64,000 nt of DNA from Collybia mongolica (GCA_013420905.1 JAAXNY010000010.1:3038001-3102000), one strand, 5' to 3'. Shown: positions 26,998-40,653, numbered from the stretch's first letter. The notes: generated by a model not told the origin, from the sequence alone. Made by a program: numbers and translations.

Positions 26998-29900
26998 ATG
27001 GCTTCCACCAGCCCTCCACCCCTCTACTTGCCCATATTCGCTGGGCAAGGAACAACGGCAGTGAATTCCTCTCAAACTCGCCAACAAGCCTTGCTCGATG
27101 CGTCATCCGCTTCTGGCTCCACACTCCTGTCGGCCTGTCACGAAGCGTTCCTCGCTGAGCTGTCGACATTATCTGCCATGGAGCTCGACATAATTGACAT
27201 CGACTTGGCAAATTTTCGCAGGAAGGAGTCGCTTCTGGCCGTGCCAGTTCAGAAAAGCTATTTTCACAACCCCGTTATTTCTGGGCCGACGCTTTTCTTA
27301 ATCCAGTCCCTTCGTTACCTCGTGTTTGTCGAGGATACCAGTTTATCCACAGATTCGCTCACCCCGTTTAGCGACATTCTCGAACGTAACTTGTACAACA
27401 AAATTGGTGTCCTAGGTTTCTCCTCGGGAATTTTGTCGGCGTGTGTTGTTAGCACTTCGCTCTCTACACTCATCTACATTTCTAGGGCAGTCGAGGCCTA
27501 CCGTCTGGCCATCTGGATTGGCATTCGCACTCAGATGTATAGAAGACATGCACTTGAATCCAGCCATCTTGACAATAACACGGCTCTTCCGTGGAGTCTC
27601 GTGTTTCTTGGAATGAACAAAGCATACGCTGAAACGTCTATCAAGAACTTTAATAAGGTAATGAGGGGTCTTTTATTTTGCTTCTCGACCTTAACTAACT
27701 TCTGACTGTAAAAAATTTAGGACGTTGAAACACCTTCCCTTTACATAACTGCGATCATGGACGACACGTGTGTAACAATATCCGGACGTCCCGACATTCT
27801 CTCAGCCTTCTCATCACGTTTTGCCCAAGACTTTTCCGTGCACAAAACGACCCTCGATACTCTTTATCACTCGCAGATCCATGTCGGATATGCCCGAGAA
27901 CAGGTGCTAGCCGACGTCGCATCGCGGAATATTCAATTTCCTGATTTCTCGGACATCAAAGCGCCTCTCCGTTCAACATTGACCGGTGACATCATTACCA
28001 AGGACAATGCCACGGGCTCACTCCTGGAGCTCGTCGTAGATATGCTACTTACTCAACCGGTCAACTGGAACCTTGTTGTGGAGAAGGTCGTAGAGGCTTC
28101 GCCCGGAAATATTCCCATCCAACTTCTGAATATGGGTCCAGGGGCTGGGCTTACGCGAAGCTTGGAACGTGCTTTTCCCCATGGACGAGCCACTTCCGTT
28201 GATTTGACGGCTGTGAATGGTAAACGCCATCAGGAGACAAGAGCTAAACAAGAGCCTATCGCCATCATTGGCATGGCCATCAACATGCCTGGCGCTCCTA
28301 ATGTTTCAAAGCTTTGGGAGGTCCTGGAACAGGGGATCAATACTATTGCCGAGGTCAGAATCATTTTGTTCCATATTCTGCGCTCCATACTCAATAAGGC
28401 ACTGCTAGATTCCAGAGCATCGCTTCAAGGTTTCCGACTATAATGAGGGGAAGAACCCCCAACGCGCTATGAAGGCTCATACTGGAAACTTCGTCGACGG
28501 TATTGATGAATTTGATAACAAGTACGTCCATTTTCACGTCCATTTTGGTGCCTAGATGTCAATGCTCTATACAGATTTTTCAAAATCAGCCCTCGAGAGG
28601 CAAGAAGTATGGACCCACAGCAGCGCATCCTTCTCCATACCGCATATGAAGCGTTAGAAGACTCTGGATATGTTCCGGACTCGACACCAACCTCCAAACC
28701 AGAATCATTTGGCTGCTACATCGGCGTGGCCACTCACGACTATCTGCAAAATTTACGCAACGATATCGACGTATACTATAGCACAGGTACGCCTTTTTAG
28801 CATGACCGTCGTATTCATGTTAACCCCCGGATAGGTACATTAAAAGCATTTCTGAGCGGCCGCATATCGTATGCCATGCAATTAAGCGGGCCATCTGTTG
28901 TTGTAGATACGGCGTGTTCGTCCTCGAATGTCGCGCTTTATCAAGGTGCACGCGCCCTTATGAATAGGGATTGCGATGCCGCCATGGTCGGAGGGGTCAA
29001 CATTATCTCAAGTCCCGATGTAGGTTCTTGCCCCATTCTCAACCCGATTATACACTAATCTCCGTTGTAGATGTTCTTAGGACTGGACAGAGGGCACTTC
29101 TTAAGCCCCACTGGGCAATGCAAAGCTTTCGATGCATCAGCGGATGGCTATTCTCGGGGCGAAGGCTGCGGAATTTTCATTTTGAAGCGTCTTTCTGACG
29201 CTCTTGCCGAGGATGACCGTATTCTCGGTGTCATTCGAGGTATCGAGGTCAATCAGAGCGGGCTGGCTCATTCGATCACACATCCACATGCACCAACGCA
29301 AGCTTCTCTCTTCAGGCAGGTTCTCGAAAATTCCAATATTGATGCCGATCGAGTCAACGTCGTAGAAGCCCATGGTACTGGTACCCAGGCGGGAGATCCT
29401 AACGAGCTGGAAAGCATAAGGAGTGTATTCGCTACTAAACGCTCCTCAGACAACCCGCTACAGATTACTTCTCTGAAGGCCAACATTGGACACCTTGAAG
29501 CAGCATCTGGCGCTGCGGGGCTTGCCAAACTTTTGCTCATGCTGCAGCATAAGTCCATCCCTCGACAAATCTCCCTTATCAACCTAAATCCTCGTATCGC
29601 ACCATTGGAGTCTGACAACACTGTCATTCATACTGCGCGCGCTCCATGGTATCCTTCTCACGAAGGAAAGACTCGAGTCGCACTGCTGAACAATTTCGGT
29701 GCGGCGGGGTCGAATACCGCCCTTCTCGTTGAAGAACACCCAAAAGGGCCTCCTGCTTCCCAACCTGAGGGCATGTATTACGTCCTTGGTCTGTCTGCTA
29801 AAGATAAAGGCGCCCTGGAAGAACTTCGTAGCAGATATCTGCGCTACCTGGGAAGTGTCGAGGGCTCTGAGGTTCCCTTATCCAACATCGCATACACATC

Positions 29901-32900
29901 TACGGCACGCAGGCAGTTGTTCGACTACCGGCTATCCGTTTCCTCTGGGAGCAAGGAGGACCTTGTCGAAAAGTTGGGCAAAGCCAGTATCATTCATACT
30001 ACGAGCAAAGATGCGCAAGCCGTGTTTGTCTTTTCAGGTCAAGGGGGACAATATCTTGGCATGGGTCAGTCTCTCTATCGAACTTCCCCTCTATTTCGAC
30101 GTCACGTCGATGAATGTCATGAATATCTCGTTGCCGCTGGTTTTCCCGGCGTTCATGCCATTATTACTCCTGGAGTTGGTGGTAGTGGATTATCGGTGCT
30201 AGAAGAGTTCGAAGCCTACCAAGCTGCTATATTCACGCTTGAGTACTCGCTCGCTCATTTGTGGATGTCGTGGGGGTTGGTGCCTTCAGCGGTCGTTGGA
30301 CACAGGTAAGCCTTTTCATCTACTTAAATCCGTAGCTAACATGTTTTACAGTTTGGGCGAATACGCGGCTCTAGTCGTCGCAAATGTGCTATCTCTGGGG
30401 GGTGCCCTGACGCTCGTGGCGAATCGTGTCAGATTTATGGTCCAGAAATGTGCTGTTGACAGTACTGGTATGATCGCGGTAAACTCTGGATCCGATGCTG
30501 TAGTGAGAGTCCTGGAGGTCTCGGAAGCCTTCTCAGACCTCTCGATCGCGTGTATCAATAGTCCTATTGATTGCGTCGTATCTGGGCCTTTGTCGCAACT
30601 GAAGATGCTAAAGCAAGCGTTAGACACGGAAATCCGTTGTAAAAACGTGCTCCTCACTGTGCCGTTTGGTTATCACAGCCCTGCGATGGCACCTCTCCTC
30701 GCCGACCTCACCGCTATGGCGGAAGGAATCACGATTCGTGGGCCTGCTATACCCGTCGTTTCTAACGTTTCGGGAGGTGTAGTCCTTCCGGGAGATACAT
30801 CCGTCTTCACCTCGAGTTACTTTTCTCGTCACTGTTCGGAGCCTGTCCAGTTTAACGAAGGCATCCGTGCATTGACCGCAATTCCCGAATTTGCATCTGT
30901 TGATGCCTGGATCGAAATCGGCCCTCATACATCAACACTTCCCATGTTGAAATCCAATGACGCCGTCCCGAGAGACACGTTGCTCCTTGGGTCGATTCGG
31001 AAACAACAGGAACCTTGGGCCACTCTGACGAGCAGCCTATCACAGCTATACACATCGAGTTTCAAGTTACGTTGGCGAATGGTGTTCTCGCATCTGGAGG
31101 CATTGACATGTGTTAGTTTGCCGTCTTACCCTTTCTCCAAGGCCAAATTTTGGGTGGCGTTCAAGGAAGATGAACGGAATGCTGCTCCCGACATGCCCCC
31201 CTCTATCGTTCGATCCCAATCATTCATTACAGAGTATTCCATGTTGCATGCTTGGGTCCAGTGGCCTACAGAGGAGAACGACACTACCGCTATATTCGAA
31301 ACCCCCATCAAACATCTAGCTCCATCGATTTTAGGGCACAATGTCGGTGGAATGCCTCTCTGCCCTGCCTCCGTTTATCTCGAGCAAATATTTTCTGGCA
31401 TCAATCTCGCACATAAACATCTCAAAATCAACAACAATGATAGTCATGTAGTCCTTCGCAAGCTTGAGTTTGCGAAGCCCCTCGTCTACGACGAAGCTGT
31501 GGAACGGACCATCTTTACCACAATTGTTGCTCAAGACGGTTTTGGGACTTTCAGCATCAGCTCCCGGGTGCAATCCTCATCTGAAGAATCGATTCATGTC
31601 CACGGCCGGTATCGGAGCCAATCCTCTCTGCAAACATTAACGAAATTCACCCGCACCCTGCCAGTCATCAGTCGTCGCATGACTGCCGTTATCCACCCAA
31701 CAAGTGAGGTATTTTCGACCCGAACCGCCTACGAGATCATATTTCCGCGAGTCGTCGATTATTCCAAGGAATACCGCACCATACAGTCAATCACGGTTGA
31801 TACCAGCGGGATGGAAGGATGTGCCGACGTCCGTCTTCCATCCGACCACGACCGTGGAAAATTCGTGGTTCACCCAGTATTCATGGATACTCTTTTGCAT
31901 GTCGCAGGATTCGTGGCCAACATGCAAGGTGGGATTAACGACGCGTACATCTGTAGCCAAGTGGGGTCCGTGAAGGTTATTCCGCACTTGGTCAACACCG
32001 AGTCGTCCTATTTGGTATATTGCAGCAACGCATGGGTTCCTGAGGATGAAATGATACTCGCAGAAGCTTATGCTGCAGAAGTTGGAGATCCTCGACGCAT
32101 TGTTGCCCATATTAAAGGCATGGCCTTTCGTCGGGTCCGCCTTGATAGGTTCAAAAAAGGACTTGTTCACGCTGCCGGGAATCGTCTCTCCTCCCGACTC
32201 TCCTCTATGACAAAATCCTCTGTGGCAACAATCTCTCATCGACCATCGAATGCCACAGCCCACTCTTTAAATTTCCATCGGGATATTATTCAAATTGTTT
32301 CGGAAACTTGTGGGATCGACGCCAAAAACATCGACATCAATACGGATCTTGCATCTCTTGGAGTTGATTCCCTTATGACTATAGAAATCCTCGGAAAGCT
32401 CGAAAACGTCTTCCCAGACTCGACTCTAAACGTGCACACGTTATCGTTTTGTTCTAGCGTCGCTGATCTCATTCGTGAGATTTCAGCCATGACAAAGGAC
32501 CTCCAGAGCGACGATTATGATGATTCTCACATCACGCACTCAAGTGGCAGATCTTCTCCAAGAACATTGGTGATGGATGATAAGCTCGCTGAACCTCCGC
32601 TCCTGGCTATGAACGGCGAGATTGATGTGAAGCAGATCCTCGCATCTGTACTTGACATCAGTATCAAGGACCTGGGAGAAGACGTCGTTTTGGACTCTCT
32701 GGGATTAGATTCCTTGACGTCAATCGAAGCTCTTTATGCATTGAAGAACGAAGTTGGCCTTGACCTCCCCAGCGATTTCTTTGCAAATTACCCCACTGTG
32801 CGTGCCGTTCAAGCTTATCTTTCCCCGGCGTCTCAAGCTACGGCGAAACAAACGAAAGCTCACTCGGACATCGATTTTAATACCACTATCAAAATACTCG

Positions 32901-33785
32901 ACAATTACGCGAATAATAACTTTATAGTCAAAGCCTTAGGCCATACCGAACTGCCTGTGTGTCTCCAGGAATCCACCACTGGCCGAACCCCCCTCGTTCT
33001 CATACACGACGGTAGTGGTTTAGTTAATTATTACAATCGCCTCTCATCCCTCGATCGACCGACCTGGGGTATCTATAATCCCCACTTTGCAACTGCACAA
33101 CCCTGGGATAACATAGCCCAAATGGCGACCTCATATGCTGACTATGTGACGTCCCAAACCACAGGGCCTGTCATCCTTGGAGGTAAGATTCACCAACAGT
33201 TCCGATCCTGATTCGCGTTTAATGAAAACATCCAGGCTGGTCCTTTGGTGGTGTAGCAGCATACGAAACTGCTCTTCAGCTCAGTTTACGGGGGGTACGA
33301 GTGCAAGGTCTCCTCCTAATTGACTCGCCCAGTCCCATCAATCACGTCCCCCTTTCCAACGCCCTGATCGATGGAGTTTTGAGTTCGGAGGGGCATAACG
33401 CCAATTCAGAACTTGGACGCTTGATGAAAGCCCAATTCGCCATGCACGCTCACATGCTTGGCGAGTATGACCCCCAAGCTACTGATGGGGCATGCCCTTC
33501 TATCGTACTCCTCCGGTCAAGGGATGGGTACAAGCCTTCGGGGGTTCCGGATGTACCCCAGTGGCTTGCAGACAGGACCAACATTGCGCTGGCTACGGCA
33601 GGGTGGGAAACGCTTTCTGGCGTTCCACTCAAGGTCATCGATATTCCAGGTCATCATTTCCAGCCTTTCCATCCTTCAAATGTACGTTCTCTTAACAATG
33701 AATTTACAACGCACTCATTCTTTGTTAGATCAGAGATATTTCTCGAAGCATGGCTGAGGCCTGTGAACACTTGGAAAACTTGTGA
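26998..33785 (+). CDS. Non-reducing polyketide synthase (SAT-KS-AT-PT-ACP-ACP-TE), orsellinate-type
   Basis: Iterative type I synthase that condenses acetyl/malonyl units and cyclises the chain to an aromatic acid. Nine exons (26998-27657, 27721-28353, 28409-28521, 28575-28786, 28835-29019, 29071-30305, 30352-33182, 33236-33681, 33729-33785) sum to 6372 nt, or 2123 aa. In order: SAT with GFSSG (Ser142 in place of the usual Cys); KS with DTACSSS (Cys567), EAHGTGT (His702) and NIGHLE (His742); AT with GHSLGEY (Ser1013, codon split by an intron); PT with LGHNVGGMP (His1342) and FMDTLLH (Asp1525); ACP1 GVDSLM (Ser1686); ACP2 GLDSLT (Ser1800); TE with GWSFGG (Ser1959) and GHH (2096-2097). No reducing or methylating domain is seen. 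This architecture in basidiomycetes is associated with orsellinic acid-type products; the exact product is inferred. No lesion is found. Confidence 0.97.
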
Positions 33786-34110
33786 CACGCGTGACGCTGC
33801 TAAAGTATAGCATATAATACTCTATCACCCCACTACTTAACTTATTGGTTTCATCATCGTGTATATGCTGTGACCCTTGCCTGTATCGTTCAATGGCTCA
33901 ATTGCCAACATAAAGTAATTAATTTTATTTATATGTATTAGTTGGATTGAAATTACGTAAACCTCAGTATCTGGGGCTCGTGCCCATATAGACCATCGAA
34001 TGTGTACAAAAAAATAATGTAAAAGGCGTGTATCACAATCATCAATGAACGTTATACGAACATCATAATATTCGTAGAGTAGTATTAGTAGATACCCATA
34101 TTGAAATGGG
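33786..34110. other. Convergent 3' intergenic region
   Basis: AT-rich spacer between the convergent 3' ends of the polyketide synthase and the DUF2235 gene. I see no gene in it. Confidence 0.6.
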
Positions 34111-36372
34111 CTAGTCAATCCATGTTGGCTCTACTGCGAGGTTGGCCTTTGGAACATATTTCTTCTTCGAGCCAGGATATGTGGCGTCCATACGTTGCTT
34201 AACTGTACGATGAACCTTGACACCATGAGCTTTCTGTTTTGGTATGAATCTGGGGGCTGCGAGGTTGACCCTGATTTGCCTATCAGTCAGATTGGTATCA
34301 ACTCAGAGTGTAAAATGCAGCGCTCACGCAATTGAATCGACCCATTGGTTATCTCCTTTCTGGTATCTTAGGTTGAGGGGTATGATTTCCAGTAACCACC
34401 ATATACGATGGAGACATAGCTGATCATACACCGGCGACATGGCATCGTACAGATCCTCTTCCTCTTCCGTCCTGATAGTAGCATCGGTATCGCTCTTTTT
34501 TTCCGTAGATGATGAAGAACTCGCAGAGCTTGAAGAAGCGACTGAGGCAGGGGCCCTTTTGATGCGAGAGAAGGCGCGTCTGATTCTCGACGGCAGAGTC
34601 ACCTTCTCCACTGCTAGGGAACCAACTGGGAGTGGGGATGGTCGTGGAGTGACAAAAGGATAGAGAGTCGTGGGGTCGAGGCCGATGTCCCTCAAACGAT
34701 GGGCGTGGAACATGATGCCCGAGTGGGTCCTGAAGCACTCCCGCACCATCCAGCGGAGCGATATTCGCGCAAGTGAATGGCGGGTCTTGTTGCTCACTGA
34801 TCCTCCCCCGACATCTATACGGAACCAAATCAGCATTGAACATGAGATGAATGTAAGGCTGGAGGCGTACCACAGTGACAGCCCTGTGAGGGTGACGCAG
34901 CTGGGAGTAAGCATCATTCAGAGAAACTAGTTAGGATAAAACGCACTGAGAACCAGACCTCTTCAACGTCTGTCTGGCGAGTGTCCTTCTCAGAGTACTT
35001 TTTCTCAAATTCGCTGAGCCTTTGTTCCTCCTCCTCGTCACTCCGCGACGAAAATCGTTTTAGAGCCTTGTCTTTCCTCGAGTTGTTTAGGAACGGGGTG
35101 GGAGATCCATTGATAGGCTTGTTAGTCATGGTCGGCAGTCCGAGTTGTTCTTCTTCCGCACTGGGCCGATTCCACAAGTTTGCTTTGAACTTGGCCCGGC
35201 GCTCGTCCAGAGCGATTGCGTGTCGGAAGGTCCGGACGATCGTGTTCGACGTGGTAAACGGCAGTCTTTTTGGAATCAGCCCGACAGAACTGACAGTATC
35301 CCTGGACACCGACATGGACCATTCAGACAAGTCACTAGGAATACTAAAACAGCGACTCACCAGACTCCCAAGAACTCGATGTCAACGTCAACGGAGAAGG
35401 CGGCTTTGAAGGCGTTTGACTGTTCCCACCCGATGTCATCGGCGCGGGTGTACATCTTGTAGGCAAACGGAACCTGTTGGAAGTTGTCCGCTGGAAGCAG
35501 GCCGACTTTGTGGATCATTCCTGCTAAGCTTCGAGCGGTGTATGCTCCGCGCGAGAAACCTAACAGAGCGCAGAGATCGATCAGCTACAAGTCTATTTTG
35601 GGCATTGATAAGTACACACCGAAGATACATATCCGGTCGCCCTCAACATCTACAGAGCAAACTCGATGAGTTGTTTATCCCTTCAGCATAAACGTCAAGG
35701 CATACAGTTCTGCATCAAAAACTCATAGCCACCTGAGAAGATAAATGTTAACGATCGGCACAGCACTTAAGAACGAATAAAATGAGAGCTTACTCATAAC
35801 ATGGGCATCTAGGTTCCATGCGAACATCTGATCGAGGGTCTAAACATTGGGTTGAAGTGAGCTCAGAAAGCAAGCTCCGTAAAACTGTGATATACCTTGG
35901 ACACCGTTGCCATCAAGGGTGTTGCAACTTTTGGAGAGGTGTATGTGCCAATGCCAGACTGTCATAACCAAATGTCAGTGTTACTGCTGTTTGCTGTGGG
36001 CAAATCCATTGCACGAACCTGATAATACACCATCTGCTTCGACCGGTCATTCTTCTTCAGCAACGACACTAGCTGCACGATGTTCGAGTTATCGGCATCG
36101 AATTGGTCACCCGTGCCATCGAAGCACAACACGAGGGTCCGGTGAGGGTGTTCTGGTGGGATGATCGAAGGGGCCAAACGCGGGTCCAGCGTATCTTCGC
36201 GAGGATGGGGTTGCCGTGCACCATGGACGTCCACGGGTTCCGGGGTGGTAATTGTGAGGGTCTTCCCAGAGAATGCTGAGCCTAGACCGGGGCGTGCGTC
36301 GCTGGCATCACGATCAACGATCGTATTCGTCGTCGAGACGCCAGTAGGCTCTAGGGAGTGTTGGATGGACAT
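34111..36372 (-). CDS. DUF2235 alpha/beta hydrolase (T6SS phospholipase Tle1-like catalytic domain)
   Basis: Predicted serine hydrolase of the DUF2235 family, widespread in fungi with mostly unknown substrate. The first exon (36372-36019) has a Ser/Thr/Pro-rich leader, then RTLVLCFDGTGDQFDADNSN, the family's N-terminal signature. Exons at 35958-35896 and 35839-35794 give GIGTY and the start of HVMSGYEF. The nucleophile elbow GFSRGAYTAR is rebuilt across an intron that splits the first Gly codon. FLGVWDTV follows around 35310. GCHCDVGGGSV, another family motif, is assembled from a 13-nt microexon (34871-34883) and its neighbours. The C-terminal half has a Ser-rich linker (ASSSSASSSSST) and ends VEPTWID. 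The gene is convergent with the polyketide synthase and appears intact. I did not sum every exon. A link to the pathway is not shown. Confidence 0.88.
34871..34883 (-). other. 13-nt microexon in the DUF2235 gene
   Basis: The minus-strand reading GGC TGT CAC TGT G supplies Gly-Cys-His-Cys and the first base of Asp. It is flanked by ACAG before and GTACG after. It is needed to obtain the family motif GCHCDVGGGS. Confidence 0.7.
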
Positions 36373-38936
36373 GACACGACAGACCTCGAGTGCTGGAAGG
36401 GAACGTAAATGTGAGCGCAGGGTCTGTGCGAAGGGCTGTCATACTATATACTCTTATTGAGCGCCTATACTAAGGGACGGGGGCGGACGGTGTGGTTGTT
36501 TGAGCGAACAAGGCGGACCCTTTGACAGAATGGCTAGTGGGCATCAGGGCATCGTCGGATACAGGGAAAGGCAGAGGAACCGAACACCACGTCGTTTGAT
36601 GATCCTGTGATGCGAATATCCAGGGTCGGGGTCATGGGCCAATCATCGCCCACCGTGACAAGTGTGAACTGTCAGGTTCCTGGAGTAAACTTGCCTCATT
36701 TGTTATTAATACGATATCATTCGAAGGCTCTGTTAGCACTGGAAAATAGTAATGTAGCTCTCACCGACCGTCGGAGAAGCATCGATTCTTTCCCGCAATC
36801 TTGTGGTAGCTTATTCACTTCACGCTTCTCGTCGAATCGCAGCTACTTCTGGTTCTCACATGAGGGTCCTTGTTGACTCTCAGTAAAAAAATAAAGTCAT
36901 GCTTAGTCAGTGTAAACTCAGCAGTGATGACAAAGTCAACGAAAAGTCTTATAAGAGTCAATAAAAATGGTAATTCAAACTTATGATTTTGTCAACTTTC
37001 AATGTGGGATTTGGCCATTTGGGAGGAAATGAATGGTTTTTGACTACTTTGGGCTGGCTCTTGACCATTACATTTGGGTGATGTCAAAACTCGCGACTAA
37101 AGTTTGACTTTATTTTTTACTGAGTGTGACTGGCCACGCATTTTCGGCTATTGGGCTGACTCCACTCGACTTCTTAGTTTTCATTTACTGAACATTTCTA
37201 AGGAGCCGAATTCACTTGTGAACTTTCGTCACGTATTACGAACTGAAACCAGGCAAGTGTGGAGCATCATCTTCTGGTACACATGTGTATAACGTATATC
37301 CATTATGATTGGATCCGTATATTGAACGCCCCTACGAACTACTACATATGTGGCACCGCCCCGGAGCTTCGTCCACCCCGGCTTCCCTTGGGCGCCCTCA
37401 TGTTCGACGCCAATTATCTGTTTCACAGCTTGGTTCACCAGGAAAGCATATTCAGAGCCAATAAGATGGGGACCACGTCATGACAACCATGGTTCGATGG
37501 TGTCAGTGGCCGCTTCAAGGAATCATCACCATTTTGTAAGCATCCATAGTCTAATGCGTCCGATGCAACAGCAAAATTTGAATTATGCTCCGACGTTATG
37601 GTCCGTTCATCGCGATAATTTTATTCAACTTCGGAGACAGAGTGGTTGAGAAGAATCAATGCCACGCGCTAAATCATATTTAACCTGCGATCCGATATTC
37701 ACGTGACATCTATCGGCGGGGCCCGAGAAGCTGGACCATTTTCTTGTTTGCTGGCACGGTGCAGGCCCCCAGTGGTTCAAGAACCGTGCATGCAATCTGG
37801 AAATGACCTTCAAGTTGGTAAAGAAATTTAAGAAACTTGACTTATCGCATACGCATCCATTCTCCCTTCAGTATCATGCGTCGGTATGCGAGACTTTCAC
37901 GATACCCTGGCCCATACACGGCGCTCGCCGATGACTCATATCCTCTTGGCAATACTTTCGTTGAAACGGCTTATTGCATCGGGGATCGACACGCCGACGC
38001 CACCATATATGCTTGGAGAGGGGTGTTTTTGGATTCCGGATTCTGCACCGCCTGAACCTTGGCTCAAACACAAGTAACCACCGATCTTTAAACGCAACCA
38101 AGCCAGGGGATCAGTTACGATCCAGGAGATAAACACAGCTCTTTATATCTTTGTGCGACCTCAGGAATGTCCCTTCAGTACACTCAACATCACTGCCACA
38201 GTGGGCGCCCTCCGGCCTTCATATTATTTTCCAAATTTATCTGGGCGTCAACCCATCATACACTGCTTCTGTCCCAAAACGAGCCGGGGCTTTCGTGGTG
38301 ACTGACGGCATTGGCGACCAACCCCCCGGAAGGTCAGCCGATCGAACTCCGGGCCCTTTCCGCAGACAATCGAACTCGCCAACACAGCGGAGCGGGAACC
38401 AATGACGACCGTCTACAGGCGTATCAAGGCCAACAGAACCTTCTTCGGTGCGCTTGAAGGTGTTGAACAGTCGATCGGAGCCTGGGAAGTAATGGGTGAG
38501 TGTCGTCATCCAACTTACATCTCACATCCCCTTTTCCTTAACGGAGTCTATCCCCTTAAATGTAAGAAGCAACATGAACAATGCCTCATCACAATCACAC
38601 GACTATGCTTGTTCGTCTCATTGGTACCATCTCCCAATTACGGTATCAAGCGCCAGGGAGTTGAGAGGCTGCCACAGCTTATCCATTAGAAATCTATACC
38701 CGCGACCGCCCCCCAAAGAAATTCTCTTTTAGTATACGCAACCACGGATCACCATAGTCATGAATCCTGAGGTGCACCAATTTTCCGCAAAACGAATTAG
38801 GTACTCACCTTAAAATGCTACTCAGATCGATGACAGAATTCCGCAGGTCTGCGTCCTAAATAATATATACATCTTTGCATGGAATCCAATTAAGACTGAC
38901 TGGTGAGGTAAAAACTCTACATAATACAATGAATTA
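36373..38936. other. Intergenic region, no supported gene
   Basis: About 2.5 kb between divergent and convergent neighbours. Open frames of 60-100 codons near 37229-37649 and 37837-38509 do not form a recognisable protein. A stretch at 37229-37480 (minus) reads protein-like (VNQAVKQIIGVEHEGAQGK) but I cannot place it. Confidence 0.45.
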
Positions 38937-40653
38937 TTACTCATCTGCAACAACAGCGACCATCTTGGCCTTGTTCGTCCCTTTTTGTACGGAAAGCAGT
39001 GCATCCCCAACCGCTTCCAAGCCCCTCACAATCTCCTCTGTATACTTGATCTCGCCAGTGACTAGCTTCGGTGGGATGGTCGCATAAAACTCTTCGAGGT
39101 ATTTCCCTTCGAGCCGGAAGACGATGAAACCGTGCATAGAGATAGATTTACCGAAGACCAATTCGAGGTTCTTCGAAAATTGAAGATGTGAGCGGGTTGA
39201 CGTTGTTCACATCAAGCGTTTGTCTCATTATGACTTACCCGGACTGGCTGCCCTCCCCCGTTGTAGCCTGTTTTAGTCAGAATATACTCGAAAGATATTG
39301 CTGAAGGGGAAACAAAGTACCTGAGATCATTCCACATTCCTGTGATGAGGTCATGAGTGGGCCTCGATCATATCAGATATGATTACACGCACAATGAATC
39401 GGGCGCCAACTGTAGCGGCCTTGAGCGCCAAGTCAAGGGTTTCGCCTCCAACGTTGTCCCAGTACCTGAAGATCTCGTAAGCCCTCATTATAGTCATCCC
39501 AGCACCAGACCCACACATCAATAGGGCCCTCCTTCTTCAACACCTCTGCGGTACTCGTCTTCTTATAGTTAAAGGCGACGTCAGCACCGATCTCTTTCAT
39601 GAACTTGACTTTCTCGTCGGAGCCTGCAGAGGCGATGACCTTGAGGCCGTCCAGCTTCGCTAGTTGAATGACAAGCCTAGGGGAAGATAAATGAGTGCTG
39701 AGGTGAAATAAGGAGGGGACTTGGCCACATACGATCCGACAGGGCCTGGGGCGGTGTTCACGTTCAAAAAACACTCGCAGACGGGGGTTGAGGCTACTTA
39801 CCGCCTCCCGTTGTCACGAATACGACATCATCCTGTTGAATGGCGGGCACGTCAAATAGGAACGTGAAAGACGCCACAGCCGACTAACCTTCTTCGCCTT
39901 CGAGAACTCCTTCCACGCCATATACGCTGTCATACCTATGAACCCCATTAACTGATGCCATTTATTTTACACCGTTTCTGAAATTTACCTGGCATACCTG
40001 CGGCCCCGAGATACGCAGACCACGGCAACCCGTGTACTCTCTTGATGATTCTCAAAAAGTCGTCGAGTTTTTCCCTGATACTGTATTCCTCATAGGCTAC
40101 CGAAGCAAATATTTAGAGCCCAGAAACGTAGGTGACTGGAAGAGGATCGGCATACTTAATAATCCATAGACGTGGTCCCCAGCCTCGAGGCCTTCATACT
40201 CCGAGCGCACCACAACGCCAACCCCGTACCCGGATATTCTTCACACAATCCATTAGACCGATACAACCGAGGAACTCATAACAATATCGGTACTCACGGA
40301 TTTCCTACTACGTAAGCTGGCTGGTGTATCATATACACGGTTCGTTGAGCATCTCATTCTGCACATAGAGTGATTATTTAGCCGGCTCACCACATATGAG
40401 TCGATCTCGGGCGCGCGCATCTGGCCCCTCATGTATGGATCAATCGCGACCGCGAGAGTCTTGACAATGAATCTTCCATTCAAAGAAACGTTTTTGATGT
40501 CAATTGTCTGGGTCGCATCGTATACGGTCGTCTTCCCCGGCTCGGGATACCCTTTTCGACAAACCACGTTAATTTCAACCATACACAAGGCGCTGAGTAC
40601 TCACCAGTTGGGATTGAGTTGAACAAAACGCGCGCATTTCGAGTGGGAGACAT
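38937..40653 (-). CDS. Medium-chain NADP-dependent double-bond reductase, copy A
   Basis: Zinc-independent MDR enzyme of the leukotriene B4 dehydrogenase / alkenal double-bond reductase type, which reduces C=C bonds conjugated to carbonyls using NADPH. About ten exons. It starts MSPTRNARVLFNSIPTG, joined in frame to YPEPGKTTVYDATQTIDI, then AIDPYMRGQMRAPEI (GroES-like N-terminal domain), GLPWSAYLGAAGMPGMTAYMAW, and VTTGGGPVGS (cofactor-binding loop split by an intron). Next come LAKLDGLKVIASAGSDEKVK, GADVAFNYK, YWDNVGGETL and ECGMISGYNG, ending KMVAVVADE. All expected blocks are present with usable splice sites and no stop. It is the first gene of a same-strand array with copies B, C and D. 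A TATA box lies 76 nt upstream. Role in detoxification or in tailoring of a metabolite is open. Confidence 0.9.

Noticed and set aside
29137..29627. Minus-strand frames within the polyketide synthase
   Set aside because: Mirror frames of the KS-coding exon, no independent motifs.
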